Shown one piece after another: positions 18,190 through 26,094 of a stretch of DNA of 64,000 bases. How positions within the stretch are numbered: position 1 is the first letter of the stretch; every line of letters begins with the position of its first letter. The translations under genes and the position numbers were made by a program. The DNA comes from CALESS01 sp041741455 (GTDB lineage Bacteria > Chloroflexota > Anaerolineae > Anaerolineales > Anaerolineaceae). Location: positions 47,362 to 111,361 of the forward strand of contig JBGSJZ010000111.1 of the NCBI GenBank assembly GCA_041741455.1, written 5' to 3'. Below the pieces are notes generated by a model. The model did no database searches, was not told where the DNA came from, and saw only the letters and a list, made by a program, of their open reading frames with translations.

Positions 18190-18948
18190 ATGGAAGATAA
18201 TCAACCCAAATCGAATCCACCCGCCCGTAAAAGCGTCGGAAATCCTGACTCTGTGTTCAATTTACTTACCATCCTCATCATTGTCGGGATTTTAGTCGTT
18301 CTGGTAACCACCGCCATTATTTTTTCAAATCCTACCTCGCCCCTTAATCCGTTTGCCCCGCCGACCCTGCCGGCCAAGATTGAGCTGCCCACTGCCACCA
18401 TCACCCCCCGCCGCATTGCCGACACCTGGACGCCGACTTTTGCCCCACCTGTCACAGAAACACCTTCCCTGGCCCCGGCAACCGAAACTCCTACCCCCTC
18501 CAGCACCTATTTCCTACCCTCCCCGGAAGTGATTGACAGCGTTTCACCCTCCGCCACCGTCGATTCGGAATTCTCCTTCCTGCCCCAGGCGGACCCGGTG
18601 GCAATTGATGCCAGTATTTTTAACCCTGGCCGGGGTTGTAACTGGACCGGGATTGCCGGACAGGTGGTGGATTTACAATCACGCCCAGTGATCGGGGTGA
18701 CCGTTCACCTGAAAGGTTTCTTCGGTGGAAAGACCGTCGACGTGATCACCCTTTCCGGCCTGTACAAGCAATATGGCGAGTCCGGTTATGAATTTGAGCT
18801 AGGTACCCTACCCGTGGAAACTTTTGATCTACTCAAGGTGCGATTAGAAGACCAGGCCGGCCTGCCTCTCTCCGATTATGTTTCCATCGATACTTTTTCC
18901 GATTGCACCAAGAACCTGATCGTGGTCAACTTCAAACAGGTAAAATAA
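18190..18948 (+). CDS. Single-pass membrane protein with Thr/Pro-rich stalk
   Basis: No named family is recognised with confidence. The 252-residue product has a short cytoplasmic start, one membrane helix (about residues 22-46, LLTILIIVGILVVLVTTAII), then an extracytoplasmic Thr/Pro-rich stalk of about 90 residues. A compact C-terminal domain (about 145-252) contains CNWTGIAGQVVDLQSRPVIG and later strands typical of a carboxypeptidase-regulatory-like beta-sandwich. Two Cys residues (in RGCNWTG and FSDCTKN) could form a disulphide. A GGAGCAA ribosome site precedes the ATG, and the gene lies 27 nt after the foldase gene, so it may be a folding client or partner. Confidence 0.75.
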   Translation: MEDNQPKSNPPARKSVGNPDSVFNLLTILIIVGILVVLVTTAIIFSNPTSPLNPFAPPTLPAKIELPTATITPRRIADTWTPTFAPPVTETPSLAPATETPTPSSTYFLPSPEVIDSVSPSATVDSEFSFLPQADPVAIDASIFNPGRGCNWTGIAGQVVDLQSRPVIGVTVHLKGFFGGKTVDVITLSGLYKQYGESGYEFELGTLPVETFDLLKVRLEDQAGLPLSDYVSIDTFSDCTKNLIVVNFKQVK

Positions 18949-18951
18949 GCA

Positions 18952-19671
18952 TTGGCTTCGTGGATAGTCCACCTGCGTATTGCTGAAACCTTATTGAGCC
19001 GCATCCCCAACCTGGATGCGGCTCAATTTGCGATTGGCAATATTGCCCCCGATTCGGGTGTGCCGGATGAAAAGTGGGAAAATTTCACCCCGCCGCCTCA
19101 GATCACCCATTTTACCATTGGGGATAAATTTACCGAGTGGCGGCATACCGATGCCATCTATTTTCGCGACTATGTGGGTAATCTGGATCCTGTGGTTGAA
19201 CCTGCCGTTTATGCCCTGCATCTCGGCTACTACTTCCACCTGATCATCGACAACCTGTGGCGCAAAGAGATCGGCTTGCCGACCATGCAGCGCTGGGCAG
19301 CCGAATTTACCGCGGACAAAGACTTCATCTGGGAGGTCAAGCGGGACTGGTACGGTCTGGATTTCATCTACCTGCGCGACCATCCGGACTGTCTATTCTG
19401 GCAGGTGTTCATCAAGGCCGGTGCGCCGCAACACCGGCTGGGGTTTCTACCCGCGGGTGCGGTGGAACGCAACGTTGCCTACATTCAGCAATATTATCAG
19501 ACCATCGATGACGAGGTGCTGCATCGCTATGGCCGTCCGTATATTTACCTTTCCAAAGCTGAGATGGACACTTTCGTAGAACAGGCAGCTGAACGCTGCC
19601 TGACAGCCTGGCAGCGCCTCACTTCGATGAAGAATATTCCAGTAGAATTACAAACTTCACTTTCCCTCTAA
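18952..19671 (+). CDS. Zinc-dependent phospholipase C-like protein (PF00882 type)
   Basis: The product of 239 residues has the spaced His/Asp pattern of the zinc-dependent phospholipase C family: WIVHLRIAE at the N-terminus, GNIAPDSG near residue 30, THFTIGDKF near 46, WRHTDA near 57 and HLGYYFHLIIDNLW near 86. These residues should form a multi-zinc site in an all-helical fold. No signal peptide is visible, so it may act on a cytoplasmic substrate. The substrate is unknown. I accept a TTG start at 18952, only 3 nt after the preceding stop, because the conserved SWIVHLRIAE sequence begins immediately after it. Confidence 0.78.
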   Translation: MASWIVHLRIAETLLSRIPNLDAAQFAIGNIAPDSGVPDEKWENFTPPPQITHFTIGDKFTEWRHTDAIYFRDYVGNLDPVVEPAVYALHLGYYFHLIIDNLWRKEIGLPTMQRWAAEFTADKDFIWEVKRDWYGLDFIYLRDHPDCLFWQVFIKAGAPQHRLGFLPAGAVERNVAYIQQYYQTIDDEVLHRYGRPYIYLSKAEMDTFVEQAAERCLTAWQRLTSMKNIPVELQTSLSL

Positions 19672-19672
19672 A

Positions 19673-20917
19673 TCACTCTTTAAACTCCAACCGAATGTGC
19701 CGGGGTTTCAAATCCACCACTTCGGCGGTTCCCAACAAGCCACCAACGGCGCCGTTTTTGAGCGCCATCACCCGGCCATTGGCAAAAAAACCAAATGTGA
19801 ATTGGGTTTCATCTCCGGCCTGCTTGCCGGGAATTGGCATCAGTCGGGCAGTCAGCGGTTTCCCCAACCGGGTGGCCAATGCCGCGACGTCCATCAACAG
19901 GGCGGTTAGATCCTCCTCTGAGGCATCTCCCGGAAGGGGTACGGTATCCAGACCAGTGCCGCAGACCGCCGAGAACATCAGCAAATCCTGGACAGTCAGG
20001 CAGCCCTCGGCAGAGCGTTTCGCCAGTCGTGAATCCTCCAATACTGGCATCATCAGGCCATTGAAACCGGCCCGCTTCCACTGTCCCAAATCCAACGTAT
20101 CCGCTACGAAAGCCGCCGCTGCCAATGAGCCACCCTCGCCCAGGCGCGGGATACCCAACTGCTCCATGGCTGCACCCAGCGAGATGGAATCTTGCGGAAA
20201 AGGCGCCAATGAGAAATCAAAGCCACCAAAATCGAAACCGGTCTCCTTGGATAAATCAAAAGCAATCATTTCCATTTGCCGGGCTTTATCGTTCAAACCG
20301 TCAATCAGCAGGCGGCGCGCCTCCCCCAGGGAACGGGCAGATTCAAACGCCTGCACGGCCTCATCCGCGCATTCAATCGCCAGGGCAAAGGCAGGTCCAT
20401 CCCCGCGGTGATAGGCTGCCGGAAAGAAGGGCGAACCCGGGCGGACCTGGGCCAGGGCGGCAAAACGCAAGTTGGCAAAACCCTCGGGTTCGATCTCCCG
20501 GTTGGCCCGGATGATCTGGGCACACTTGCGCACAAAGTGCGGATACATTACCCCATAGGCGGCCATGACACCGGTGAAGAAGGCGATGCTGGAATTGGTC
20601 AACAACTCCGGGATCATGTCATAGACTTCCTCACCCGCGGGTGGGGTGACCGGGCCAAAGGAGAGGTACTCAAAGCCAGCTGCTTTTGCCTGCTCTTCCA
20701 GGTCCTGCACCTGTTTTACGATAACCTTTACGCCTTTGTGACAATCCAGGTAGGTTGTGAATTCCACTGTCGCCAGGCGGGTAGTTTGCACTTCAAAACC
20801 TGCACCTTGAAAGCGGCTGGCAGCCCGGGTGCGAAACTGTACAAAATCCTCGGGGATTTTCAAAGGACCCACAACAAGCCTGGGATCCCAAAAGCTGGTG
20901 ATGGAGCGGATTTTCAT
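19673..20917 (-). CDS. DUF711 (UPF0210) family protein
   Basis: The product of 414 residues matches the DUF711 family in length and in the sequence FTFGFFANGRVMALKNGAVGG near the C-terminus, and in the N-terminal MKIRSITSF start. The family is soluble and resembles pyruvate-formate-lyase/glycyl-radical folds in some structures, but its reaction is not established. The ATG overlaps the stop of the upstream SpoU methyltransferase gene (ATGA at 20914-20917), so the two are translationally coupled. It converges tail to tail with the phospholipase-like gene. Confidence 0.82.
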   Translation of the reverse strand: MKIRSITSFWDPRLVVGPLKIPEDFVQFRTRAASRFQGAGFEVQTTRLATVEFTTYLDCHKGVKVIVKQVQDLEEQAKAAGFEYLSFGPVTPPAGEEVYDMIPELLTNSSIAFFTGVMAAYGVMYPHFVRKCAQIIRANREIEPEGFANLRFAALAQVRPGSPFFPAAYHRGDGPAFALAIECADEAVQAFESARSLGEARRLLIDGLNDKARQMEMIAFDLSKETGFDFGGFDFSLAPFPQDSISLGAAMEQLGIPRLGEGGSLAAAAFVADTLDLGQWKRAGFNGLMMPVLEDSRLAKRSAEGCLTVQDLLMFSAVCGTGLDTVPLPGDASEEDLTALLMDVAALATRLGKPLTARLMPIPGKQAGDETQFTFGFFANGRVMALKNGAVGGLLGTAEVVDLKPRHIRLEFKE

Positions 20918-21696
20918 CTTGACCTCTGTCGTACCACTTCAAACATCAGAATACTGACCGCCACCCCGGCATTCAGCGACTCGAATTTCCCCGGCATCGG
21001 GATGCTCAATTTTTCATCCACCCGCTGCAGGGTTTCAATCCCCGCCCCCTCGGCTTCACTGCCGACCACCAGCATTAGCGGTTGGCGCAAGTCAGCCTGC
21101 CAGCAAGGCGTGCCATTTTCAGCTTCCGCCAGATAGATGCGCCAGGGTTTGACAACCTGCTGGCGCCAGGCATCCAACCAATCCCAGTCCACCGTGCGGA
21201 TCGGCATCCGGAAGTGTGCGCCCATGGCCGAACGCACCACTTTTGGCGCAAAGGCATCCGCTGTACCCCGAGGCAGAAACACCGCCTGCACCCCGGCTGC
21301 CGCTGCCGAGCGCAGCAACGTGCCCAGGTTGCCCGGGTCGCGCACCCCATCTGCCAGCAGCAGGAAATCTGGTAGCGGGTTGAGCGGCAAATCATGTTCC
21401 GCCAAAACTGCCAGCAGTCCCTGGGGGGTTTCTGTGCCAGTCAGCATCTGCATCACCCCATCACTGACCTCTTCCACTTCGGCACCCAGGGCAGCGTAGG
21501 CTTCAGCCACCCGCCGACCACGTTCAGACACACTCGCAGTGTAATACACCTGGCGCGCCGGCCAGACAGCCTGCAAGGCCTCTTCCACCAAGCGCACTCC
21601 CTCGGCCACGAAGGCTTTTTGCTCCGACCGCTCCGCTCGCCGGGCCAACAGCCCGCGTACTTGTTGGATTTTCGGATTTTTCGTCGAAGTAATCAT
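20914..21696 (-). CDS. SpoU/TrmH-family RNA 2'-O-methyltransferase
   Basis: This is a SAM-dependent knot-fold methyltransferase that modifies ribose 2'-OH in rRNA or tRNA. The N-terminal substrate-binding part (residues 1-95, ITSTKNPKIQQVRGLLARR) is of the kind seen in 23S rRNA methyltransferases. The three SpoU motifs follow: DGVRDPGNLGTLLRSA near 115, LMLVVGSEAEGAG near 208 and SIPMPGKFESLNAGVAVSI near 230. The exact target nucleotide cannot be read from sequence. It is downstream of the infC-rpmI-rplT terminator in the same direction and overlaps the DUF711 gene start by 4 nt. Confidence 0.9.
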   Translation of the reverse strand: MITSTKNPKIQQVRGLLARRAERSEQKAFVAEGVRLVEEALQAVWPARQVYYTASVSERGRRVAEAYAALGAEVEEVSDGVMQMLTGTETPQGLLAVLAEHDLPLNPLPDFLLLADGVRDPGNLGTLLRSAAAAGVQAVFLPRGTADAFAPKVVRSAMGAHFRMPIRTVDWDWLDAWRQQVVKPWRIYLAEAENGTPCWQADLRQPLMLVVGSEAEGAGIETLQRVDEKLSIPMPGKFESLNAGVAVSILMFEVVRQRSR

Positions 21697-21774
21697 TCTG
21701 GCCTTTCTCCCGCTCCCAGGTAGTTCCAGGGAAGGGTGATTTCACCAATGATACAAATCCTACCATCAAACTGG

Positions 21775-21812
21775 ATAAAAAGAAAACGGGATGGTGGAAA
21801 ACCACCATCCCG
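21775..21812 (-). terminator. Intrinsic terminator of the infC-rpmI-rplT operon
   Basis: A perfect 11-bp stem (21787-21797 with 21802-21812) closes a 4-nt loop. On the minus strand it is followed by TTTTCTTTTT. It lies 23 nt after the rplT stop. Confidence 0.9.
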
Positions 21813-21834
21813 AACGGAGCTTGCGCTGTGGCAC

Positions 21835-22185
21835 TCAGGCTTTTTGGACTTTGGCAACCACTGCGGCAAACGCTTGCGGATCGCGCACGGCCAGGTCAGC
21901 CAGCATCTTGCGATTAATCACAATCCCGGCTTCCTTCATGGCAAATATCAGGCGACTGTATGAGAAACCATGCATGCGGGCTGCAGCGTTGATACGCACA
22001 ATCCACAACTTGCGCAGGTCGCGCTTGCGGATACGGCGATCACGCGTGGCATACCACATGCTCTTCAGCATGGCTTCGGTCGCCCGGCGGATCAGACGAT
22101 GGCGAGAGCCGTAATAGCCCTGCGTTGTCTTTAATACTCTCTTGTGGCTTTGTCTGCGTGATGGACCACTTTTTACACGAGCCAT
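21835..22185 (-). CDS. rplT: 50S ribosomal protein L20
   Basis: The 116-residue protein is a full-length L20, a 23S rRNA-binding protein needed early in 50S assembly. The family sequence is obvious: MARVKSGPSRRQSHKRVLK at the start, GYYGSRHRLIRRA, and WIVRINAAARMHGFSYS in the middle. I start at the ATG at 22185 because it gives the universally conserved MARVK N-terminus. It is the third gene of infC-rpmI-rplT, followed by a strong terminator. In other bacteria L20 represses its own operon; no obvious L20-binding structure is visible here. Confidence 0.97.
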   Translation of the reverse strand: MARVKSGPSRRQSHKRVLKTTQGYYGSRHRLIRRATEAMLKSMWYATRDRRIRKRDLRKLWIVRINAAARMHGFSYSRLIFAMKEAGIVINRKMLADLAVRDPQAFAAVVAKVQKA

Positions 22186-22280
22186 ATCTTTACTCCTTTG
22201 CATGCCCCTGGGCGCCGGTGAAATTCACCAGTTGCGAGCACCCAACGGCCGCTACTAAAACGAATACGACGGGCAGAACC

Positions 22281-22511
22281 CTACTTCTCCATGTTCGGAG
22301 CCAGGCGATGAACACGTTTGATGATGCTCGCGCCTTTGACTACGATCATTTCGCTGAGCAGGGCCTTGGTGCGATCCGAGGTGCGACGGCGCAGATGGCT
22401 CTTGCCGCCCTTGGTTCGCACAAGCATGCCCGACCCGGTCATGCGAAATCGTTTCGATGTCGCCTTATGGGTCTTTAGTTTAAGTTTTCCTGCTTTTGGC
22501 TTGCGTGGCAC
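22281..22511 (-). CDS. rpmI: 50S ribosomal protein L35
   Basis: The 76-residue product is a typical bacterial L35: PKAGKLKLKTHKATSKRFRM at the N-terminus, a basic centre, and a C-terminus of about the usual family length plus a few residues. It uses a GTG start at 22511 (GTG CCA CGC AAG), preceded by AAAGGAG at good spacing. It lies between infC and rplT in the usual order. Confidence 0.96.
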   Translation of the reverse strand: MPRKPKAGKLKLKTHKATSKRFRMTGSGMLVRTKGGKSHLRRRTSDRTKALLSEMIVVKGASIIKRVHRLAPNMEK

Positions 22512-22586
22512 AGCGTAACTCCTTTCGACAAAATAAGCGGCGGTTTGCTTACCCGCCGCAATTTTGATACGGCTGGAACTTCTACT

Positions 22587-23144
22587 TTATTGCTTGGCGG
22601 GCGCCGGAGCCGGAGCTTCGACCTTCTTGCCAGGCTTGGATGGGGTCAGAACCATGGTCATGACGCGGCCCTCGATCATCGGCGCCACTTCAACCGCAGC
22701 AACATCGGCCAATTCCTTGGCGATCTCGCGCAGATCTTCCAGCGCCAGTTCGGGGTAATCGATCTCACGCCCGCGGAAGCGGACGGTAACCCGCACTTTC
22801 ATGCCTTCGCCCAACCAGCGGCGGGCATCGCGGGTTTTAAAACCCCGGTGGTGCTCGCCAGTCTTGGGGCGCAGGCGGATTTCCTTGATCTCGATCTTGG
22901 TTTGCGCCTTACGCGCTTCGCGCTCTTTCTTTTCGCGCTCATAGATGAACTTTCCAAAGTTGATCACCCGGCAAACGGGCGGTGTGGCGGCAGAAGCTAC
23001 TTCCACCAGGTCCAGCTCAGCTTCACGGGCAATGCGCAGAGCCTGTTCAATCGGCACCACACCAATGTTTTCACCGTTCGGTCCAATCAAGCGGACTTCC
23101 GGAACCCGGATCATCTCATTCACACGAAAAATATTAGTACTAAT
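22587..23144 (-). CDS. infC: Translation initiation factor IF-3, AUU start
   Basis: IF-3 binds the 30S subunit, prevents premature 50S joining and checks the initiation codon. Both domains are present: the N-terminal part with VRLIGPNGENIGVVPIEQAL and the C-terminal part with KEIRLRPKTGEHH and VRFRGREIDYPELAL. The C-terminus has a short Pro/Ala tail. I place the start at an ATT at 23144, giving residues STNIFRVNEMIRVPEV. GGAG lies 6 nt upstream of it, whereas the in-frame GTG at 23123 lacks a ribosome site and removes conserved residues. An AUU start is the classical device by which IF-3 represses its own synthesis in other bacteria. Confidence 0.95.
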   Translation of the reverse strand: MSTNIFRVNEMIRVPEVRLIGPNGENIGVVPIEQALRIAREAELDLVEVASAATPPVCRVINFGKFIYEREKKEREARKAQTKIEIKEIRLRPKTGEHHRGFKTRDARRWLGEGMKVRVTVRFRGREIDYPELALEDLREIAKELADVAAVEVAPMIEGRVMTMVLTPSKPGKKVEAPAPAPAKQ

Positions 23145-23209
23145 GGCGCTCTCCTTTTACGTTGACAGGCACAATCCGTCCATGCTTCTGACGGCAATAA
23201 AGCGGTAGG

Positions 23210-23239
23210 ATGATACCACAATCCTGCCTGAATCGTCAA
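23210..23239 (-). promoter_or_regulatory. Promoter of infC-rpmI-rplT
   Basis: On the minus strand TTGACG (23234-23239), an 18-bp spacer and TATCAT (23210-23215) form a good housekeeping-type promoter. The predicted leader to the infC AUU start is only about 60 nt, so there is little room for a long L20-type leader. Confidence 0.65.
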
Positions 23240-23329
23240 CTCAAAACCGTCCTGGCGAGACCGGACACACTTCCGGTCGAAACCCTCCCCACCACTGAGG
23301 GAGACCGCTTCGCAATGAAAGAGCTATTC

Positions 23330-25126
23330 TTATATCCCGGCTTCGCTGTCGGCTTTTACCTTCTCCAGGAAGGCAGCCAGCGGCATCGGACCGGGGTTTT
23401 CGCCGTTACGCAGGCGCAGGGCGACTGCACTCTGCTCGGATTCCTTGTCCCCCACCACCAGCATGTAGGGGATCTTCTGGTTCTGGGCGTCGCGGATCTT
23501 GGCGTTCATGCGGTCGTTGCGTTCATCGACTTCGACGCGCACACCGGCCTGCTTGAGCTGCTCCGCCACCTGTTTAGCGTATTCCACATGGCGGTCAGCG
23601 ATCGGGATGAGCATGGCCTGGACAGGGGCGAGCCAGACCGGGAAAGCCCCGGCAAAGTGCTCAATCAGCACGCCCAGGAAGCGCTCGGTGGTACCGGTGA
23701 CGGCGCGGTGGAGAACCACCGGCACGTGCTCAGCGCCATCTTCACCAATGTAGGTCAGGCCTAAGCGGGCTGGCTGGATGAAATCGACCTGGATGGTGGA
23801 GAGCTGCCATTCGCGGCCCAGCACATCGTTGGCCATGAAGTCGGCTTTGGGGCCGTAGAAGGCGGCTTCGCCTTCGGCCTCAAAGTAATCCAAGCCGGCG
23901 GCGTCCATGGCGGAGCGCAGGGCGTTTTCAGCCTTGTCCCATTTTTCGTCATCCTGAACGTACTTGCCACCCTTGCCGCGCAGTGAGAGCCGCACCCGGT
24001 AATCGGTGAAGCGGTAACGCTCGAGCACCTCGCGGATCAGGTTGAGCGAGAGCAAGAACTCTGACTCGATCTGTTCCTCGGTGCAGAAGGTATGGCAGTC
24101 ATCCTGGGTCAACGAGCGCACCCGGGTCAGGCCGGTCAGCTCGCCGGTCTTCTCGTAGCGGTAGAGCGTGGCGAATTCGGCGAAGCGCAGCGGCAACTCA
24201 CGGTAGGAGTGCCGGCCCATCTCGCGGAAGAGGGTCATGTGGCTGGGGCAATTCATCGGCTTCAGACGGAAGGAGACGTTCTCATCCACCATCGGCGGGA
24301 ACATGGCGTCCTTGTAGTTCTCGTAGTGCCCGGAACGCTTGTAGAGGTCTTCCTTGACCACGTGCCCGGTCCAGACATGCTGGTAACCGTAGCGGGTCTG
24401 AGTCTCACGGACGTAGCCTTCCATCAGGTAACGCAGCATTTCACCCTTCGGGGCGAAAAGCGGGATACCCGGACCGACGTCATCCGCAAAGTAGAACAAA
24501 CCGAGCTCCTTGCCCAGCTTGCGGTGATCGCGCTTCTTGGCTTCTTCCAGGCGCCACAGGTAATTCTCCAGGTCCTCCTTCGAGTACCAGGCGGTGCCGT
24601 AGATGCGCTGCAACATGGGGCGCTTCTCATCGCCGCGCCAGTAAGCGCCGGCTACACTCATCAGCTTGACGGCCTGCGGGTTGATCTGCCCGGTGCTCTC
24701 GACATGAGGGCCGCGGCACAGATCGGTGAAGCTGGCGTGGGTGAAGGTTGAGATTTCGGCTTTCTCCGTCAGCGGATTGCCGTCCTCGTCCATGCCGCCG
24801 TTTTCAAGCCCATCGATCAGCTCCAGCTTGAAGGTTTGACCGTCGAAAACCTGGCGGGCTTCAGCGGCACTGACCACCCGGCGAACAAAGGGATGGTTGC
24901 CCTTGATGATCTCACGCATGCGGGCTTCGATTTGAACCAGGTCTTCGGGGGTCAGCGAGCGCGGCAGGCCAAAGTCGTAGTAAAAGCCATCCTCGATGGC
25001 CGGGCCGATGGCCACCTCGCCACCGGGGAACATCTCCAGCACGGCCTGGGCCATGATGTGGGCCGAGGAGTGGCGAATGCGGTAGAGCAGCGAGTCGTGG
25101 AATTCTTCGTGTTTCTTTTCAGCCAT
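23330..25126 (-). CDS. thrS: Threonyl-tRNA synthetase lacking the TGS domain
   Basis: This enzyme charges tRNA-Thr. Class II motifs and zinc ligands are visible: MNCPSHMTLF, DDCHTFCTEEQIESEF, and HRAVTGTTERFLGVLIEH followed by FPVWLAPVQA, then the anticodon-binding domain. The N-terminal editing domain carries HSSAHIMAQAV, the His motif that clears Ser-tRNA-Thr. The protein begins almost directly at the editing domain, so the N-terminal TGS domain (about 60 residues in E. coli ThrRS) is absent. I choose the ATG at 25126 because GGAGG lies 7 nt upstream; a start at 25162 would begin inside the leader. Expression is controlled by the T-box directly upstream. Confidence 0.95.
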   Translation of the reverse strand: MAEKKHEEFHDSLLYRIRHSSAHIMAQAVLEMFPGGEVAIGPAIEDGFYYDFGLPRSLTPEDLVQIEARMREIIKGNHPFVRRVVSAAEARQVFDGQTFKLELIDGLENGGMDEDGNPLTEKAEISTFTHASFTDLCRGPHVESTGQINPQAVKLMSVAGAYWRGDEKRPMLQRIYGTAWYSKEDLENYLWRLEEAKKRDHRKLGKELGLFYFADDVGPGIPLFAPKGEMLRYLMEGYVRETQTRYGYQHVWTGHVVKEDLYKRSGHYENYKDAMFPPMVDENVSFRLKPMNCPSHMTLFREMGRHSYRELPLRFAEFATLYRYEKTGELTGLTRVRSLTQDDCHTFCTEEQIESEFLLSLNLIREVLERYRFTDYRVRLSLRGKGGKYVQDDEKWDKAENALRSAMDAAGLDYFEAEGEAAFYGPKADFMANDVLGREWQLSTIQVDFIQPARLGLTYIGEDGAEHVPVVLHRAVTGTTERFLGVLIEHFAGAFPVWLAPVQAMLIPIADRHVEYAKQVAEQLKQAGVRVEVDERNDRMNAKIRDAQNQKIPYMLVVGDKESEQSAVALRLRNGENPGPMPLAAFLEKVKADSEAGI

Positions 25127-25146
25127 TCTTACCTCCATACAGTTAA

Positions 25147-25400
25147 ACAAAGAGCCCCTCACCCAGTTTCTGGGGCGAGAGGGGCCTCACGCGGTTCCAC
25201 CCAGATTATCCACTCCAGTGGAGTGAACATCTCGAGAGCGGCCATTAACGGGGCCAACCGTTTCCCATACTTTACCGGTTTGGGGTAGTTCAGGGTCAGG
25301 CTCACAGGGGGTTTTCGCCAACCGTTTCCGGGAGGGACTTTCAGCCGGGGATCCCTCGTTTCTGTCGGAAGACGAATGGTTACTCGTCCTGATCAAAGCC
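25147..25400 (-). promoter_or_regulatory. T-box riboswitch leader of thrS with terminator
   Basis: The minus strand contains the T-box core GGGTGGAACCGCG (25190-25202), an upstream AGGACGAGTA stem I signature near 25380-25390, and a GC-rich terminator hairpin ending in TTTGTTT (25147-25185). T-box leaders sense uncharged cognate tRNA, here tRNA-Thr, and let transcription continue into thrS. The specifier could be the ACC in CTGAACTACCCC, but I cannot fold stem I reliably by eye. The leader begins within a few nt of the tRNA-Val 3' end. Confidence 0.9.
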
Positions 25401-25402
25401 AG

Positions 25403-25476
25403 TGGGCGAAACAGGGCTCGAACCTGCGACCTCACGGATGTCAACCGTGTGCTCTAACCAACTGAGCTATCCGCCC
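25403..25476 (-). tRNA. tRNA-Val (anticodon GAC)
   Basis: The minus strand folds into a standard 74-nt cloverleaf: acceptor GGGCGGA paired with TTCGCCC, D arm TAGCTCAGTTGGTTAGAGCA, anticodon loop TTGACAT (anticodon GAC), T arm with GGTTCGAGCC, and discriminator A. CCA is not encoded; the next bases are CTG. It is directly upstream of, and in the same direction as, the thrS T-box. Confidence 0.95.
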
Positions 25477-25540
25477 GGATTTGTGTTCAATATTTTACCC
25501 CGGTTCCAGGGAAATTGCAAGAAAAGGAACTGGCTAAACA

Positions 25541-25610
25541 ACGTGGAATGCAGTTCAGAATTGCATTGCAAGTAAGTTTCACATATCTTTTTATGCAATG
25601 ATTTCCACGT
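25541..25610. repeat. Small inverted-repeat element
   Basis: The ends acgtggaa (25541-25548) and ttccacgt (25603-25610) are inverted repeats, with further internal pairing of TGCATTGCA-type sequence against tatgcaatg. A 16-nt direct repeat, atctttttatgcaatg, occurs inside it (25585-25600) and again at 25649-25664. No coding capacity is present. It resembles a short non-autonomous palindromic element or its remnant. Confidence 0.5.
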
Positions 25611-25703
25611 TTTTTTAATCTTTGGTAGCGAGCTTGAGCAGTCGGGTTATCTTTTTATGCAATGTTTAAGTCCTGTCTAAATAACTGGCGATTAAGGACA
25701 GTT

Positions 25704-26000
25704 GTTGGGTTTCGGGTCAGGTTGAGAAGGATGATCCAAAGCGTAAAAAAAACCTTCAACCCAACCTACCTTTTTGCGCAGCAGATGGAAATCGATTGTA
25801 AGACAAGATTTATCTTGTCGAGCGCAAGCTGAAGCATGCGTTACAGGACCGTTGTCAGTTGGGTTTCGGGTCAGGTTGAGAAGGATGGTCCAACGCGTAA
25901 AAAAGCCCCTCAACCCAACCTACCTCTTTGCGCAGCAGATGGAAATCGGTTGTAAGACAAGATTTATTTTGTCGAACGCAAGCTTAAGCATGCGTTACAG
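25704..26000. repeat. Tandem pair of 143-bp structured repeats
   Basis: Copy 1 (25704-25846) and copy 2 (25858-26000) are about 90% identical by eye. Each starts gttgggtttcgggtcaggtt, has an inner caacccaacctacct that pairs with the start, and then a hairpin gacaagat-tt-atcttgtc. In copy 2 one base of this hairpin changes to keep a G-U pair. Together with the element at 25541 these fill most of the gene-free stretch 25477-26094. A fragment with ccacaacccaacc follows at 26052-26065, and a related module recurs at 52637-52697. Confidence 0.85.
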
Positions 26001-26094
26001 CTCACCCACACGCAGCCAGGATGGGTGGGGGCGTATCCGTTATTAAAGTGCTCCACAACCCAACCAACGACTAGAAAAACCCTCTGAAGACCAA

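Noticed and set aside
17434..18204. 256-codon minus-strand frame opposite the parvulin gene
   Set aside because: The plus strand encodes a clear lipoprotein foldase; the antisense frame has no domain.
23108..23123. GTG at 23123 as the infC start
   Set aside because: It has no Shine-Dalgarno sequence and loses conserved residues; the ATT at 23144 has both.
25704..26000. CRISPR array
   Set aside because: There are only two long copies with no short repeats and unique spacers, and no cas genes nearby.
25692..26046. Short open frames inside the repeat cluster
   Set aside because: They are overlapping frames on both strands of tandem repeats, with no ribosome site and no protein-like composition.
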